A DNA stretch of 64,000 bases, from the NCBI RefSeq assembly GCF_036324505.1, contig NC_086354.1, forward strand, positions 9,406,795-9,470,794, read 5' to 3'. The position numbers were made by a program, and so were the translations under genes. This stretch comes from Eleginops maclovinus. Lineage: Eukaryota; Chordata; Actinopteri; Perciformes; Eleginopidae. This document shows positions 1-64,000 of the stretch, piece by piece. The stretch's first letter is position 1. The number at the start of each line of letters is the position of its first letter. A model generated the notes under the pieces. It made no database searches and was not told the DNA's origin. It saw only the letters and a program-made list of their open reading frames with translations.

Positions 1-862
1 CGGCTTTACAGTAATCTGTATGCCTTGCCTCAGAGGAGGGTCCTAATACAAGCAGGAAATGTGTGTCTTATTTACAACCAAGGTTCGTACGTCAGTAGCT
101 CCACTGCCAAACAGAGAGCTGGCTGTTTGCAAAGTTTGAACTTCAAATGCTCAGCACTCATGTGATGTGAGCAGTCTGCACTTAACACACTCCTACAATA
201 TATATAGCCACTCTGACTGGCTCTGATGATTTAGACCAAAGACATTGACGGAGGCTATGTGATGTTGGAGCCGCTGTTAGATTTGGCTTCTTGTAAGGCT
301 GAGTATTTAACTGCAATATTTGGATATACAAGGCCTAAATGTGTTTATTGCACTGGATTTTCAAAATCTCTAGCATTTTGTTCTTGTTCTGGAAAAAGTG
401 TTTGCTTATCTTTTAATTTAAATTTGTAATTTTGCACTTTTTTGTAACAATGCGCAATGAAACCCTTATTTTGAATATTGACATATATAATAGTACTTTA
501 TTTAATTACTTGTATGAAACAATTCCTTCATAGACCATTGTTGTAAATAGATAACCTTTCATTTAGGAAATGTTATTTAAACAAAGGTCTCAAAACAGTA
601 AATATATACAGTCATTTTGTAAAGTGTTTCTGTCTCTCCTCTACCTCACTCATTTCTAAAATGATTGAAGGTCACCAAACCAAAGTGGTTTGGTGATAAA
701 AATAGACTTTAAAGTATGACAAACTAAAAATGTGACATGTAAAGCAAGTTTAAAATAACCTTTGGCAGTATAAGATAATAATATTTAATGTAACACCCAG
801 CTTTGTAGACCCAGCTTTTGCTTCATCCATAACTGAACATCTCTCCTCTTTTTTCCACACAG
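1..862. other. slc12a7 intron, nothing else recognised
   Basis: AT-rich sequence upstream of the first visible exon. I see no earlier KCC exon, RNA gene or clear repeat in it. Confidence 0.6.
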
Positions 863-12521
<11,659 letters not shown>

Positions 12522-13922
12522 CACCGAGCTGTTCCTCATTGTTTGAAAATAGACCTTAAGGATTTGATAGACAGTAGGATCCCAGAAGGATCATTGGGAA
12601 ATGGACAAAGGAAGGACAGTCCATTCCCTCTCACACAACACTGTCAGGACAAGAAAGGAGGACCATGGTCGGTGGGAAGGACAGGGGAGTGTACGTGCAG
12701 CACAGCCGGATGTCAATGAATCGTCTCGTGGCACAGGCGGCTCGCTTCTAACCCTTTTCTTGGGGCTTCAACATATTATACACTCTAAAAGTCACAACTT
12801 TGGGGCTGAATTTCTTCAGAAAAACTGTTTTGTGAATGAGCTTTCATTTCAACATGTCATATTGCTTCATCTGGCACTTGTCAGGGGGAAGCACACAAAC
12901 TACAGCTTGTTTTTAGCACAACGTTTTAGCATTTCTCTGATTGTGGTAGCTGTTTATAAGGAATGATGCTAACGTAGCTAACTTAGTGTAGTGACTTATT
13001 TATTTCAGTGCTTCAAACTTTGAAGTGATACATGATATGCAGTGACTCTCAAATAATAGACTCGGATCTAACATGTTTTTAATTCATTTTTACCAAAAAC
13101 AATGCTAGCCTCAAATCACTGTATCAGAAGCTTAAGCCCTTTTGATTAATTTGATCAGGACGGTTTAAGGGCAAATAGGGCGTTTTGATTGTAATCCACA
13201 GATTGTCTTGCCAACTGTTTATGTTGTCACAGAAAACGTTAGTGTGGGAAAGGATGAGATAGTACAAATGAAACAGAGCAATTAAGTCTTTTGTGATTTT
13301 AGCATTTAAGTAGATTTAAGTTGAGTTAATGTGTATGTTATTGACTTGTTTTATATTCGAGCAAACATTTTATGGTGCATATTCATGATAATATAGGATG
13401 CATTGATGAGGGAAATAGTACAACATTAACGTATGTATTAACATTTTTAAATTGTAATTCAGGAAGTCTCCTTTTGCAGCTTAGTGCAGTTTGCCATTTT
13501 TGTGTCTGATGCACTTACAGCCAGTCAGGGAATGCCTGTGAGAGAAACAATACATTATGGTAAAATATCTCAGCCCGTCAGTGCTGTTGGTGTTTTCAAA
13601 CATACACCTTCAGACTGTACAAGACTATGGCATGAAATGTAGCAGAGGAAAAAAGACGTCATATGTCTATCTGTGAAAACCCTTGATAATGGACTTCAGT
13701 TACCTGCAACCCCCTGAAGACAACAATTTCTCTGTAACTGCATGAGGATCACTGATCTTTGCATTTTGAGCTGTATTTGCAATGAACGAGAAATAGCATA
13801 GCAAAAACATTACAAAGAAAGGGGGAAAGGTTGTACCAAATGCATATTATCACATTTAAATGCGTGCCAATAGCACAGGATATACATTGGCCTCGAATGT
13901 GAGTCAATGTTTCCCGTGTTCT

Positions 13923-13977
13923 TGTATAGGGACTATATATGATGGTGAAATGAACCATCATATATAGTCCCTATACA
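13923..13977 (+). repeat. Perfect 24-bp inverted repeat (hairpin) in the slc12a7 3' UTR
   Basis: Arm 13923-13946 and arm 13954-13977 are exact reverse complements, separated by the 7-base loop gaaatga. The stem includes tatagggactatatatgatgg. In the transcript this would fold into a stable hairpin. Confidence 0.9.
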
Positions 13978-14505
13978 TAGCCCCAACATGAAAAAATGCC
14001 AACAAAAAGTTGTTGATGGTTTGGACTTAAAATGCAGTTCGCTGATTTTAATGACATTTAATTTATAGTCATATTATTTTCCTTCAAGTCTCCAGATAGA
14101 AAATATCAAGTAAAGTTGGTAAACTTGTTTTATAAAGTTTTTATTTTCAAGTTTAGGCTCACCACTATGATAAGATTAGAGGTCGTTCACAGCTGAATCA
14201 AGTGCACAGTTGTCTTTGTGATTAAAGGCTGAATTAAATAATAATGTTGCTTCATTGAAGCAGGGTCACTGTTTTCTCAGATGTCAACAACTACTTTTAT
14301 GGTGGGTGTTGTGGAAAGTATTTTCTCTACTGAAATTCAGCATGTGCATTTCTTAATGTAAAACTTTTAGTTTCTTCTAGTGAGTTCATTTCTGTATGTG
14401 TAGAAATACCTTGTTTTAACTCTTTGAATCACACCCCTGGTAATTTCACAAGATATGAGATTCTGTATTCTGCCATTGATTATTTTGCAATTTAACAGCA
14501 TCAAC

Positions 14506-14511
14506 AATAAA
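14506..14511 (+). promoter_or_regulatory. slc12a7: Poly(A) signal AATAAA for slc12a7
   Basis: Canonical AATAAA, the first one clearly placed after the slc12a7 stop codon. It is followed within 30 bases by GT-rich sequence (aaggtgtatgta). A second AATAAA at 14934-14939 could serve as an alternative distal site. Confidence 0.5.
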
Positions 14512-14539
14512 CTAAGGTGTATGTATTTAAGACAGGTGT

Positions 14540-15808
14540 CATGTCCTCTATGGACAGATTTTTACAAACTGAGAGATTTCGTCCATAACAGCAGATTATG
14601 TTCTTGACGCAATTTGTGTCTCTAAGAAATGGCCCACATAATGAGCTGGCCCACAGTCAGAAGTGTTTGTCCAGACTTGGATGGAAACTCCCATAACCTG
14701 ACATGAAACAACTATACACATACAAAAGGCAGGAAACATCAAAGCAGGAAGTCCGTATTCAAGGAAAATGAAAAAGGAAATGAAGCTGAGCGACTTGTTA
14801 GTAAGACGTTGATCGCTGTGATATCTCTGATTGCCCTCATCTCCTCTTTCAAGCAGAGGCACTTCAGCACACACTTTCTTTTGTTTGAGTGTCGGCTATT
14901 TTGCTTCCATAACACATGTTCTAGAGTAGCCGAAATAAAACATGTAAAATACTCTTCAAGGCATTTATTTTATCACACTTGTTTTATTTGTGGAAGGGAT
15001 TTTTCCTAAATTCACCAAAATAATTACATATTCAATATGGCTCATTTGCATATTTGAACATTACATCACCACACTTGCTATAAAAAAATGAAAACAATTG
15101 TCTTTATGGAAGTTATCAACTGGGAGAATTTCAATTTATATTCACCCAATACATCTGTAGTGTTTCCTCTGACAGTTGTATTTTGTTCATTAACTTATCT
15201 GGCCCACGGGGTTAAATGTGTAATCAAACATCCTTGATATTCTATTGAAATATAAACCGGAAGCCGATACATTCTCTCTCAACGTCCGTCCCACATCAAA
15301 GCTGAGTCGGATTGTCGTCATTTCTTACATAACTGTCCCGGGCTCAGTATCCAAAATTCGAATTAATCCTAAAACATCATTGTCGCTTCACATATAAAAG
15401 AACAAAGGCAATTTTGGAGCGTCAGTAAGAAGCTTTTGGAAAAACTTGGCCCTGGATAAATGGCATCCTGTTTGTTCCGCTGTCCTGTTTGCAGAGTGGT
15501 TAGCTGGGTCAGCATGCACAAAACAACAACAACAACAACAATCTCGGTCAGATGCTCTGATCACTGTCTGAACTACAACTGTGATACATTCTGTGCTGTC
15601 TGTAATCCTTACTTTTCACACGTTGAACATGCTGTATTTGTAAATGATTCAGGACAGAAAAAACTTATTTTACTCTTTATTTTTTCCCCAATGAGAATCT
15701 TGTATGGTCGTATGGTGGACAATGAACACAAGTGACACTCTATAAAACTATTCAGAGAACTCTTAAAACAGAAGGGAAAATGATGGGTTCACATTTGGCA
15801 CAAGCAGT
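14540..15808. other. Intergenic sequence between slc12a7 and the Tc1 element
   Basis: AT-rich intergenic DNA. It holds a distal AATAAA (14934-14939) and a short ACA run (about 15527-15540). Open frames here lack splice context or recognisable domains, so I call no gene. Confidence 0.5.
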
Positions 15809-15810
15809 TA

Positions 15811-15989
15811 CAGTGGGGCAAAAAAGTATTTAGTCAGCCACCAATTGTGCAAGTTCTCCAATTTAAAAAGATGAGAGAGGCCTGTAATTTTATGAGAGAC
15901 AGAATGAGAAAAAGAAATCCAGGAAATCACATTGTAGGATTTTTAAAGAATTAATTGGTAAATTCCTCAGTAAAATAAGTATTTGGTCA
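15811..15989. repeat. Left terminal inverted repeat of the Tc1 element
   Basis: Matches the reverse complement of 17195-17393 over nearly its whole length, with one internal gap. The inner end reads aataagtatttggtca, mirrored by tgaccaaatacttatt on the right. Confidence 0.9.
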
Positions 15990-16155
15990 CCTACAAACAA
16001 GCAAGATTTCTGGCTCTCACAGACCTGTAACTTCTTCTTTAAGAGGCTCCTCTGTCCTCCACTCGTTACCTGTATTAATGGCACCTTTTTGAAGTCGTTA
16101 TCAGTATAAAAGACACCTGTCCACAACCTCAAACAGTCATACTCCAAACTCCACT

Positions 16156-17178
16156 ATGGCCAAGACCAAAGAGCTGTCAAAGGAGACCAGAGACAAAATT
16201 GTAGACCTGCACCAGGCTGGGAAAACTGAATCTGCAATAGGTAAGCAGCTTGGTGTGAAGAAATCAACTGTGGGAGCAATTATTAGAAAATGGAAGACAT
16301 ACAAGACCACTACTAATCTCCCTCGATCTGGGGCTCCACGCAAGATCTCACCCCGTGGGGTCAAAATCATCACAAGAACGGTGAGCAAAAATCCCAGAAC
16401 CACACGGGGGGACCTAGTGAATGACCTGCAGAGAGCTGGGACCAAAGTAACAGAGGCTACCATCAGTAACACACTACGCCGCCAGGGACTTAAATCCTGC
16501 AGTTCCAGACGTGTCCCCCTGCTTAAGCCAGTACATGTCCAGGCCCGTCTGAAGTTTGCTAGAGGGCATTTGGATGATCCAGAAGAGGATTGGGAGAATG
16601 TCATATGGTCAGATGAAACCAAAATCGAACTTTTTGGTAAAAACTCAACTCGTCGTGTTTGGAGGAGAAATAATGCAGAGTTGCATCCAAAGAACACCAT
16701 ACCTACTGTGAAGCATGGGGGTGGAAACATCATGCTTTGGGGCTGTTTTTCTGCAAAGGGACCAGGACGACTGATCCGTGTAAAGGAAAGAATGAATGGG
16801 GCCATGTATCGTGAGATTTTGAGTGAAAACCTCCTTCCATCATCAAGGGCACTGAAGATGAAGCGTGGCTGGGTCTTTCAGCATGACAATGATCCCAAAC
16901 ACACCGCCAGGGCAACGAAGGAGTGGCTTCGTAAGAAGCATTTCAAGGTCCTGGAGTGGCCTAGCCAGTCTCCAGATCTCAACCCCATAGAAAATCTTTG
17001 GAGGGAGTTGAAAGTCCGTGTTGACCAGCGACAGCCCCAAAACATCACTGCTTTAGAGTAGATCTGCATGGAGGAATGGGCCAAAATACCAGCAACAGTG
17101 TGTGAAAACCTTGTGAAGACTTACAGAAAACATTTGACCTCTGTCATTGCCAATAAAGGGTATATAACAAAGTATTGA
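16156..17178 (+). pseudogene. Tc1 transposase with one premature stop
   Basis: DDE transposase that would cut and paste its own element. The frame starts at ATG 16156 and runs 301 codons to a TAG at 17059. The same frame continues without shift to a TGA at 17176, so the standard 340-codon length is interrupted by one nonsense codon. An N-terminal helix-turn-helix pair is seen (about residues 1-110, with [11 protein letters not shown] and [11 protein letters not shown]). The catalytic triad is at D153 (IWSDETK), D244 (QHDND) and E279 (DLNPIENLW), the DD34E spacing of Tc1 enzymes. The stop removes the last 39 codons. Codon use and identity to family consensus look young. Confidence 0.9.
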
Positions 17179-17194
17179 GATTAACTTTTGTTAT

Positions 17195-17393
17195 TGACCA
17201 AATACTTATTTTCCACAATCATTTGAAATAAATTCTTTAAAAATCCTACAATGTGATTTCCTGGATTTTTTTTTCTCATTCTGTCTCTCATAGTTGAGGT
17301 ATACCTATGATAAAAATTACAGGCCTCTCTCATCTTTTTAAATGGGAGAACTTGCACAATTGGTGGCTGACTAAATACTTTTTTGCCCCACTG
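17195..17393. repeat. Right terminal inverted repeat of the Tc1 element
   Basis: Partner of the left repeat, 20 or so bases longer because of a segment missing from the left arm. Ends in ttttttgccccactg followed by the TA target duplication. Confidence 0.9.
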
Positions 17394-17395
17394 TA

Positions 17396-20300
17396 TATGC
17401 AAATGTATTATGTGATAAAAGTGTTTTAAAAGAGTCAGGCCCTAAAATAAAACTTGTTCAAGTGCAAAATTCTTCCGTGCAATCATTCTCAACCCCTTGA
17501 ATGAATGAGAGTGTACTAGTGTTTTCGCTCTAAAACATGTAGCATAACAAACAAATATATATTCAGTTTTTTATGGCATCTTTGAAAAATACCAAAAACC
17601 CAACATCAATGCATGCAGAGAAACAGGTTTTTAAAAAGGTTCTTTTAACACAAAATTAAGCAATTATAGCTGATCAAAACATTTGGACACAAACATTTAA
17701 ACAGCCGTGTTTCAAAAGTGCAGATTCTGTGTCTGTAGCTTTAAATGCAAATGAGCTGCTGCTGGCCACGCCGTTATGCAGAGTGTTAAAAAACACAATG
17801 GTGCTCTAGAAGGAGACTCAGGTGATAAAGTGGACGGGTGTTATCTTTGGTTGGTTATTGGCTAATGGGTACACAACCCAAAAATGCATTGTGACATCAC
17901 AGTGGCCGAAGTCTGATCAGCTTATTTTCAAACAGGTTTTTATAAATCGATAAAGAGAAAAAGAAAGAGAATATTTTTTCTGAAACATTTTGAATCTCTT
18001 AACTAAGAGATGCATAATAGGTGACCTTCAAATTCTTAAATGTATTTCCCCCTCGCACCCCCAGCCCAATGTATGTCTGTCTGAGAATTCTGCCTTTCCA
18101 TCAGCCTGAATTCTCATCATTCATCATTCTTTTACCAAGTGTTTTGTCAGTAAATCTTTCATTTCTTCATTTATCAAAACATAATTTTCTACTCACTACT
18201 AATATGCTATTGTATTGTACTTATATTTTGTATTCTTAAATATATGCAGCTTTTATTTACTCAGAGTTTCTCCTATCTTGTTAATCCATCATCTTGCCAC
18301 AGCTTCGACCAACCTTCCAGTAACATTTGGACATTTCCTCTTTTCTTCTCTTATCTGAGAGCTTAATCTGGGAGAAGAGCTAAAGAAGAAAGGCACAAAT
18401 GGCTTAAGGAAGGGATGTTGTCAGTATGGACTAAAAGGGAAAGAGAATGGGCGGGGGGGAGAGATGAGGAAAGGGTGGGTACTTTTCTTTTTCTCTGAGC
18501 CATTATCATTCCAGCATCTGCTAATAGTGGGGTTTTAACATCACAACATGGATAATTTCACAGAGACACCCTCAGATCTTGACCCCTGAAGCCATGTCTC
18601 TGCTGGCTTGGGACCAGCACTAACCTGACCTGTTGTTTCATAATCCTGATGTGAAATGTGTAATGAATAATGTTTGTTTTTATTGCACCTATTTAAATAT
18701 ATATTAGGAAATAATGCTATCTGGTAGCGTGCTTCCTTTGGTTTCTGCTGAGTGTTGAAAAACCAGCTGACCAAATGTATAATTAAATGACAGATTGCCA
18801 AAAACAGGGACACACATTTTCATATGAGTCTTCTGGTCTTATATACACTTCTAATTTCAAATTTGTAAAACTCGTCTTTTTTTTGTTTTATTCTCGGGGA
18901 ACTGGTTTAGTCCCAACACTAAACACCAGAATTAGACTAATGGGTGTTTTGCTTTGTAAAACATCAGTGTTTATGTTCAGTATGGAAGTATCAGGGTGTG
19001 ACTATAATGGTATGAACAATATTTTCTTGTCTGACTGATTAAAGTGATGCAAACAGTGAGAGCATCCAGACAACAATTTCTGAGGCATTAAATATATGTT
19101 GAGCTAAAATGAGCAAATAGTCTTTGTATCCCATGACTGATTTATTTCTTGAAAATCTGTATATTCTATTTGAGTTTTCAAAACCAAACATTTACTATCA
19201 ACCCAAAAGGGCTAAGGGTTGAGCTTGAATCTGATGAAAACCAAAACCAAGAACAAAATCTATGACTGTTCGATTTTGAGAGCAAACTGTTGAGAATGTT
19301 GTTCAGCTGGTAGATTGTGATTATTTAAGCCAATTATTTTGTCTACCCTTCAGGGCAGGCTGAATTCTTCATCTTTCTTTAAATAAGTATTCCCTCTTAT
19401 ATACGGCAGGATTCTACTGGTTTCCAGAAGAAGTCCTCATGTATAGAAGTCTATGAAAAAATGATCATATTTCAACTTGATTTATTACCTCATATCTAAA
19501 CATTTTTACGAAGTTGTGTAAGTCTTCATTCATACCACATGATTTCATTTGTTACATTAAGGTACCATTAAGAGTAAAATAAAACATAAAATAGGGTATA
19601 ATTAAGGGCTTTGCTAACTTGTGATATAATCTGGATGCTCTCCTTGTTTTTGTCTTGCAACTTTTACTCTTTCCAGTGTGTTTTTAATTAAGGAAAGTTA
19701 ACTATTACCTCTGGTCGTCTTATTCAGCGCCCCTCTCCTTAGAGTCTCCCCTAAAGCCACTCCCCCCAAAACACATGGACCCCCCTGAAGTAACCTAGAA
19801 AGGAGCACAATTTTAGTGTTTTGGGATGGAAATATATTTGAAAAATTCATGATTCCACATTTTTATTCAAATACTACCAGAAATGAACTGACACACATAT
19901 AACACCTTGGACTAGTATTACTCCACCATAGGTTGTAATAGTTGTTTTATGGATCTTGAGGCAAATAATGAAGCTACCATGTGAAATTTCCTGATTGCAC
20001 CAAACCTAATGGGAATGTAAGGGTTACACACAAGGTGCATACATAATACCATACATGGGAAGTGTCAATGGTTTCAACAGCAAATCTTTGGACCAAGGCC
20101 ATCTTACACTTTAATATACATCACTGTTCATTATGTCTGAATAAGTAATTGATAAACATTTGTTTTGGAATATTTTGTTCTCAGTCTGATATTAGCTATA
20201 CCTACACATCAGATTTACAAACATTTTTTTAAAAAACGTATTAAAAATGGATGCAAAGATGGAAACACTTTTCTTAAATGACGTCCATCATATTGTCATT
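17396..20300. other. Intergenic sequence upstream of col15a1
   Basis: AT-rich DNA between the Tc1 element and the col15a1 upstream promoter region. Apart from the repeat at 17690-17960 I see no gene or RNA. A purine-rich patch lies near 18418-18480. Confidence 0.45.
17690..17960. repeat. Degenerate fish interspersed repeat
   Basis: Contains tctgtagctttaaatgcaaa, gagctgctgctggccacgcc and, later, attgtgacatcacagtggcc. This order is what I recall from a common percomorph repeat. Family name not known to me. Confidence 0.45.
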
Positions 20301-20319
20301 AGTGAAAATAACTTGACTA

Positions 20320-20602
20320 AAGCTTCAGGTTAGGAGAGAGGGTCCACTGAGTGAGTAAGGGGGGAGATTTTTTTCCTTGAAGGGAGTCAAATTTCCAACT
20401 CTGTGGGTCTGAGAGTCACTCAGCTCAGAACTGAGAGAGCCTTTGTACTGAGAGGGAGGGAGAGAGAGAGAGCAGCAGCATTAGTGTGACTTCAGGTCTG
20501 CACAGTGAGGCAGAGGGATCACAGAGTTGGACGGAATTCCATCACACACATGCACTTGGAGTTCATTTCAAAACCTGGATTTTAATTTATTTACTCGCTA
20601 AA
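20320..20602 (+). promoter_or_regulatory. col15a1: Putative upstream col15a1 promoter and 5' UTR
   Basis: Region just upstream of the first signal-peptide exon. It is richer in G and purines than its surroundings, with a gagagagaga tract near 20458-20472, and no TATA box in a convincing position. A short upstream open frame starts at ATG 20550 and stops at TAA 20583. The transcription start cannot be fixed from sequence alone. Confidence 0.4.
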
Positions 20603-62546
<41,944 letters not shown>

Positions 62547-63090
62547 AGGGCACACACTCTCACACAAACACACATGCAGGCGTGCTGAAAGTGAAGAGTA
62601 GAACATGTGACCAAGTTCACATGCATATGAATTGGACACATGCAGGCACATACACAATGACATAGAAATGACAGAAGGAAGGCACTTTTTGTTAAGGGTG
62701 CTGATCAAATACACACATGTTGACATGCATCTAATTAAAACACATATTTGAGTTTCACTATGTATAGGTTTGTCAAAACCAATGTTTCACCCAACACGCA
62801 TCCGTCCCAAGTTAGATTTTAATTAACAAACGTTTTAAAATGACAGCATCACACAGGACATTGATACTAACATGTTGTTAAAGTGAGGAATGACTCGGGA
62901 CATCAGGGCACTGACACAAACTGATCTGAGCTAAACTGAATAACTGAATCATTACTGTGCAGGTTTGATCTCACTTCACCCACAAATTATGCATCTGTAT
63001 ATTAGTTACTTACCCTGTTAACCTAAAGTATAAATTCTTACATGCCTACATGGTGAACAAAGAATAAAAAAAGCCTTAACAAATGGAAGT
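62547..63090 (+). other. col15a1: col15a1 3' UTR with poly(A) signal
   Basis: Noncoding sequence after the stop codon. The first clear AATAAA is at 63063-63068 (gaacaaagaataaaaaaagc). The UTR end is inferred. Confidence 0.5.
63063..63068 (+). promoter_or_regulatory. col15a1: Poly(A) signal AATAAA for col15a1
   Basis: Canonical hexamer about 520 bases after the stop codon. The downstream GT-rich element is weak, so a distal site after 63800 (attaaataagagattaaa) remains possible. Confidence 0.45.
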
Positions 63091-64000
63091 AAATGGGCGC
63101 GACATTTAATTAAAATAATTCAAGGAAACAAGGGGTGAGTTATTGATAAATAAAATGGTCTGTTTGTGGTCGAAGTATGTCAGAATTGTAGATATCTTTT
63201 AATATGTTTCCTACAGTTCCCTGCGGCCATTGGTGTCATTCATTTTCTTTGTGTGTGCATTGCATTACCTAAAAACAATAACCTATTCTGATAAAATATC
63301 AAACACAGCTGGTCACTTCAGTTTTTAGCAAATGTTACGCAAACAAGAGGAACATTTTTTCCCCATTTGTTTGGGACTATTTTCAGTGGTGGATTAATAC
63401 ACATTTGGTTATCTACTGTCCAATCTTCTGCAGCAGGACGGTGTAAATGGAATTTAGTTAAAATAAACAACAGTTTGTGTGTCCATGGTTATATAGTCCC
63501 ACTGCAAGTTCTAATTAATAAGATAAATTCATTGTTAGTTTTGGTCTTTTTCGATTATTACCAGATTTACATTATAAATATGATGAGCACAATGTGAACC
63601 GTTTGAGAATCACATGTAATGAGATATTTCTTTCATCAGACGTTTTGTGTGTTAACCTCTATTGTCTGTGTCCATGTCTTCGTGTCGTATTTGAAATGTT
63701 AATTCACTGTAATGTAAATGAGTTCCCGCTAGCAAAGTCAACCAATCACAGCATCATTTATTTTTCATCCTTTTTATTTTCAGGCCAAAAAACACTGGCT
63801 GGATTTTACCAAAAACATTTTACCACTAGGATCGTCTCTATTTGTTAAAACTGCGGGTTCATTAAATAAGAGATTAAAATGGACGCCTGATCGGCAGGTG
63901 ACGAAAAAGTGTTTACTAAATTGATTTAAAAACAAGTTTTGCCAGGATGTTGAATTAAGTTATGTTTTATTTTTTTGTTCTTTAAAAACGGCTATACAAA
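63091..64000. other. Sequence downstream of col15a1
   Basis: AT-rich DNA with no gene, RNA or clear repeat recognised to the end of the window. Confidence 0.5.

Larger units (their letters stand above)
12522..14530 (+). other. slc12a7: slc12a7 3' UTR
   Basis: About 2 kb of AT-rich noncoding sequence after the TAG, ending shortly after the AATAAA at 14506. It holds a 121-codon open frame (12601-12966) with no recognisable domain, which I do not regard as coding. It also holds a perfect inverted repeat at 13923-13977. The length of the UTR is inferred from the position of the first clear poly(A) signal; a second AATAAA lies at 14934. Confidence 0.6.
15811..17393 (+). mobile_element. Tc1/mariner DNA transposon, nearly full length
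   Basis: A 1583-bp element flanked by TA dinucleotides (15809-15810 and 17394-17395), the Tc1/mariner target-site duplication. Both ends begin CAGTGGGGCAAAAAAGTATT in inverted orientation. Homology between the ends extends about 180-200 bp (15811-15989 and 17195-17393). The left arm lacks about 22 bases present in the right arm (around 17292-17316, containing gttgaggtatacctatg). The element encloses one transposase frame on the + strand. It sits in the intergenic gap, about 1.3 kb past the slc12a7 poly(A) signal. Confidence 0.95.

Noticed and set aside
12601..12966. 121-codon open frame after the slc12a7 stop
   Set aside because: No domain, no splice context, low-complexity composition; lies in the 3' UTR.

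Overview
The window is teleost nuclear DNA, and the recurring interspersed repeats suggest a percomorph fish. It has AT-rich introns with GT..AG boundaries, many long CA/GT microsatellites, a Tc1 transposon, and two intron-rich vertebrate genes on the + strand. I found no convincing gene on the - strand, no tRNA or rRNA, and nothing bacterial or viral.

Positions 863-12521 hold the last 23 exons of an SLC12 potassium-chloride cotransporter, best matched to KCC4 (slc12a7). The part present runs from late transmembrane helix 2 to the stop codon, about 953 codons. The cytoplasmic N terminus and the first helix lie upstream of the window. The 3' UTR runs to a poly(A) signal at 14506 and contains a perfect 24-bp hairpin. 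The gene keeps a 96-nt cassette and a 15-nt microexon that I otherwise associate with the neuronal paralogue KCC2.

Positions 14.5-20.3 kb are intergenic. They contain a Tc1/mariner element (15811-17393) with long terminal inverted repeats and a DD34E transposase frame broken by one nonsense codon.

Positions 20603-62546 hold a complete collagen XV alpha-1 gene (col15a1). It encodes a signal peptide, a thrombospondin-N-like (TSPN) domain, an acidic hinge, a long interrupted triple helix, a trimerisation segment and a C-terminal endostatin-like (restin) domain. Every exon joins in frame, giving about 1328 residues from the upstream start. A second signal-peptide exon at 37562 lies 17 kb downstream, ends in the same phase, and would give a longer N terminus (about 1435 residues) that recalls collagen XVIII. 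An 81-nt phase 1-1 exon candidate lies at 34902 in the long first intron. That intron also holds a small uncharacterised mobile-element candidate (27.89-28.57 kb) built from 16-bp subterminal repeats.

The two genes are tandem neighbours but have unrelated roles: one moves K+ and Cl- across the plasma membrane, the other builds basement-membrane-zone matrix. Gene-family calls rest on remembered protein families. The a/b teleost paralogue suffix cannot be set from this sequence.
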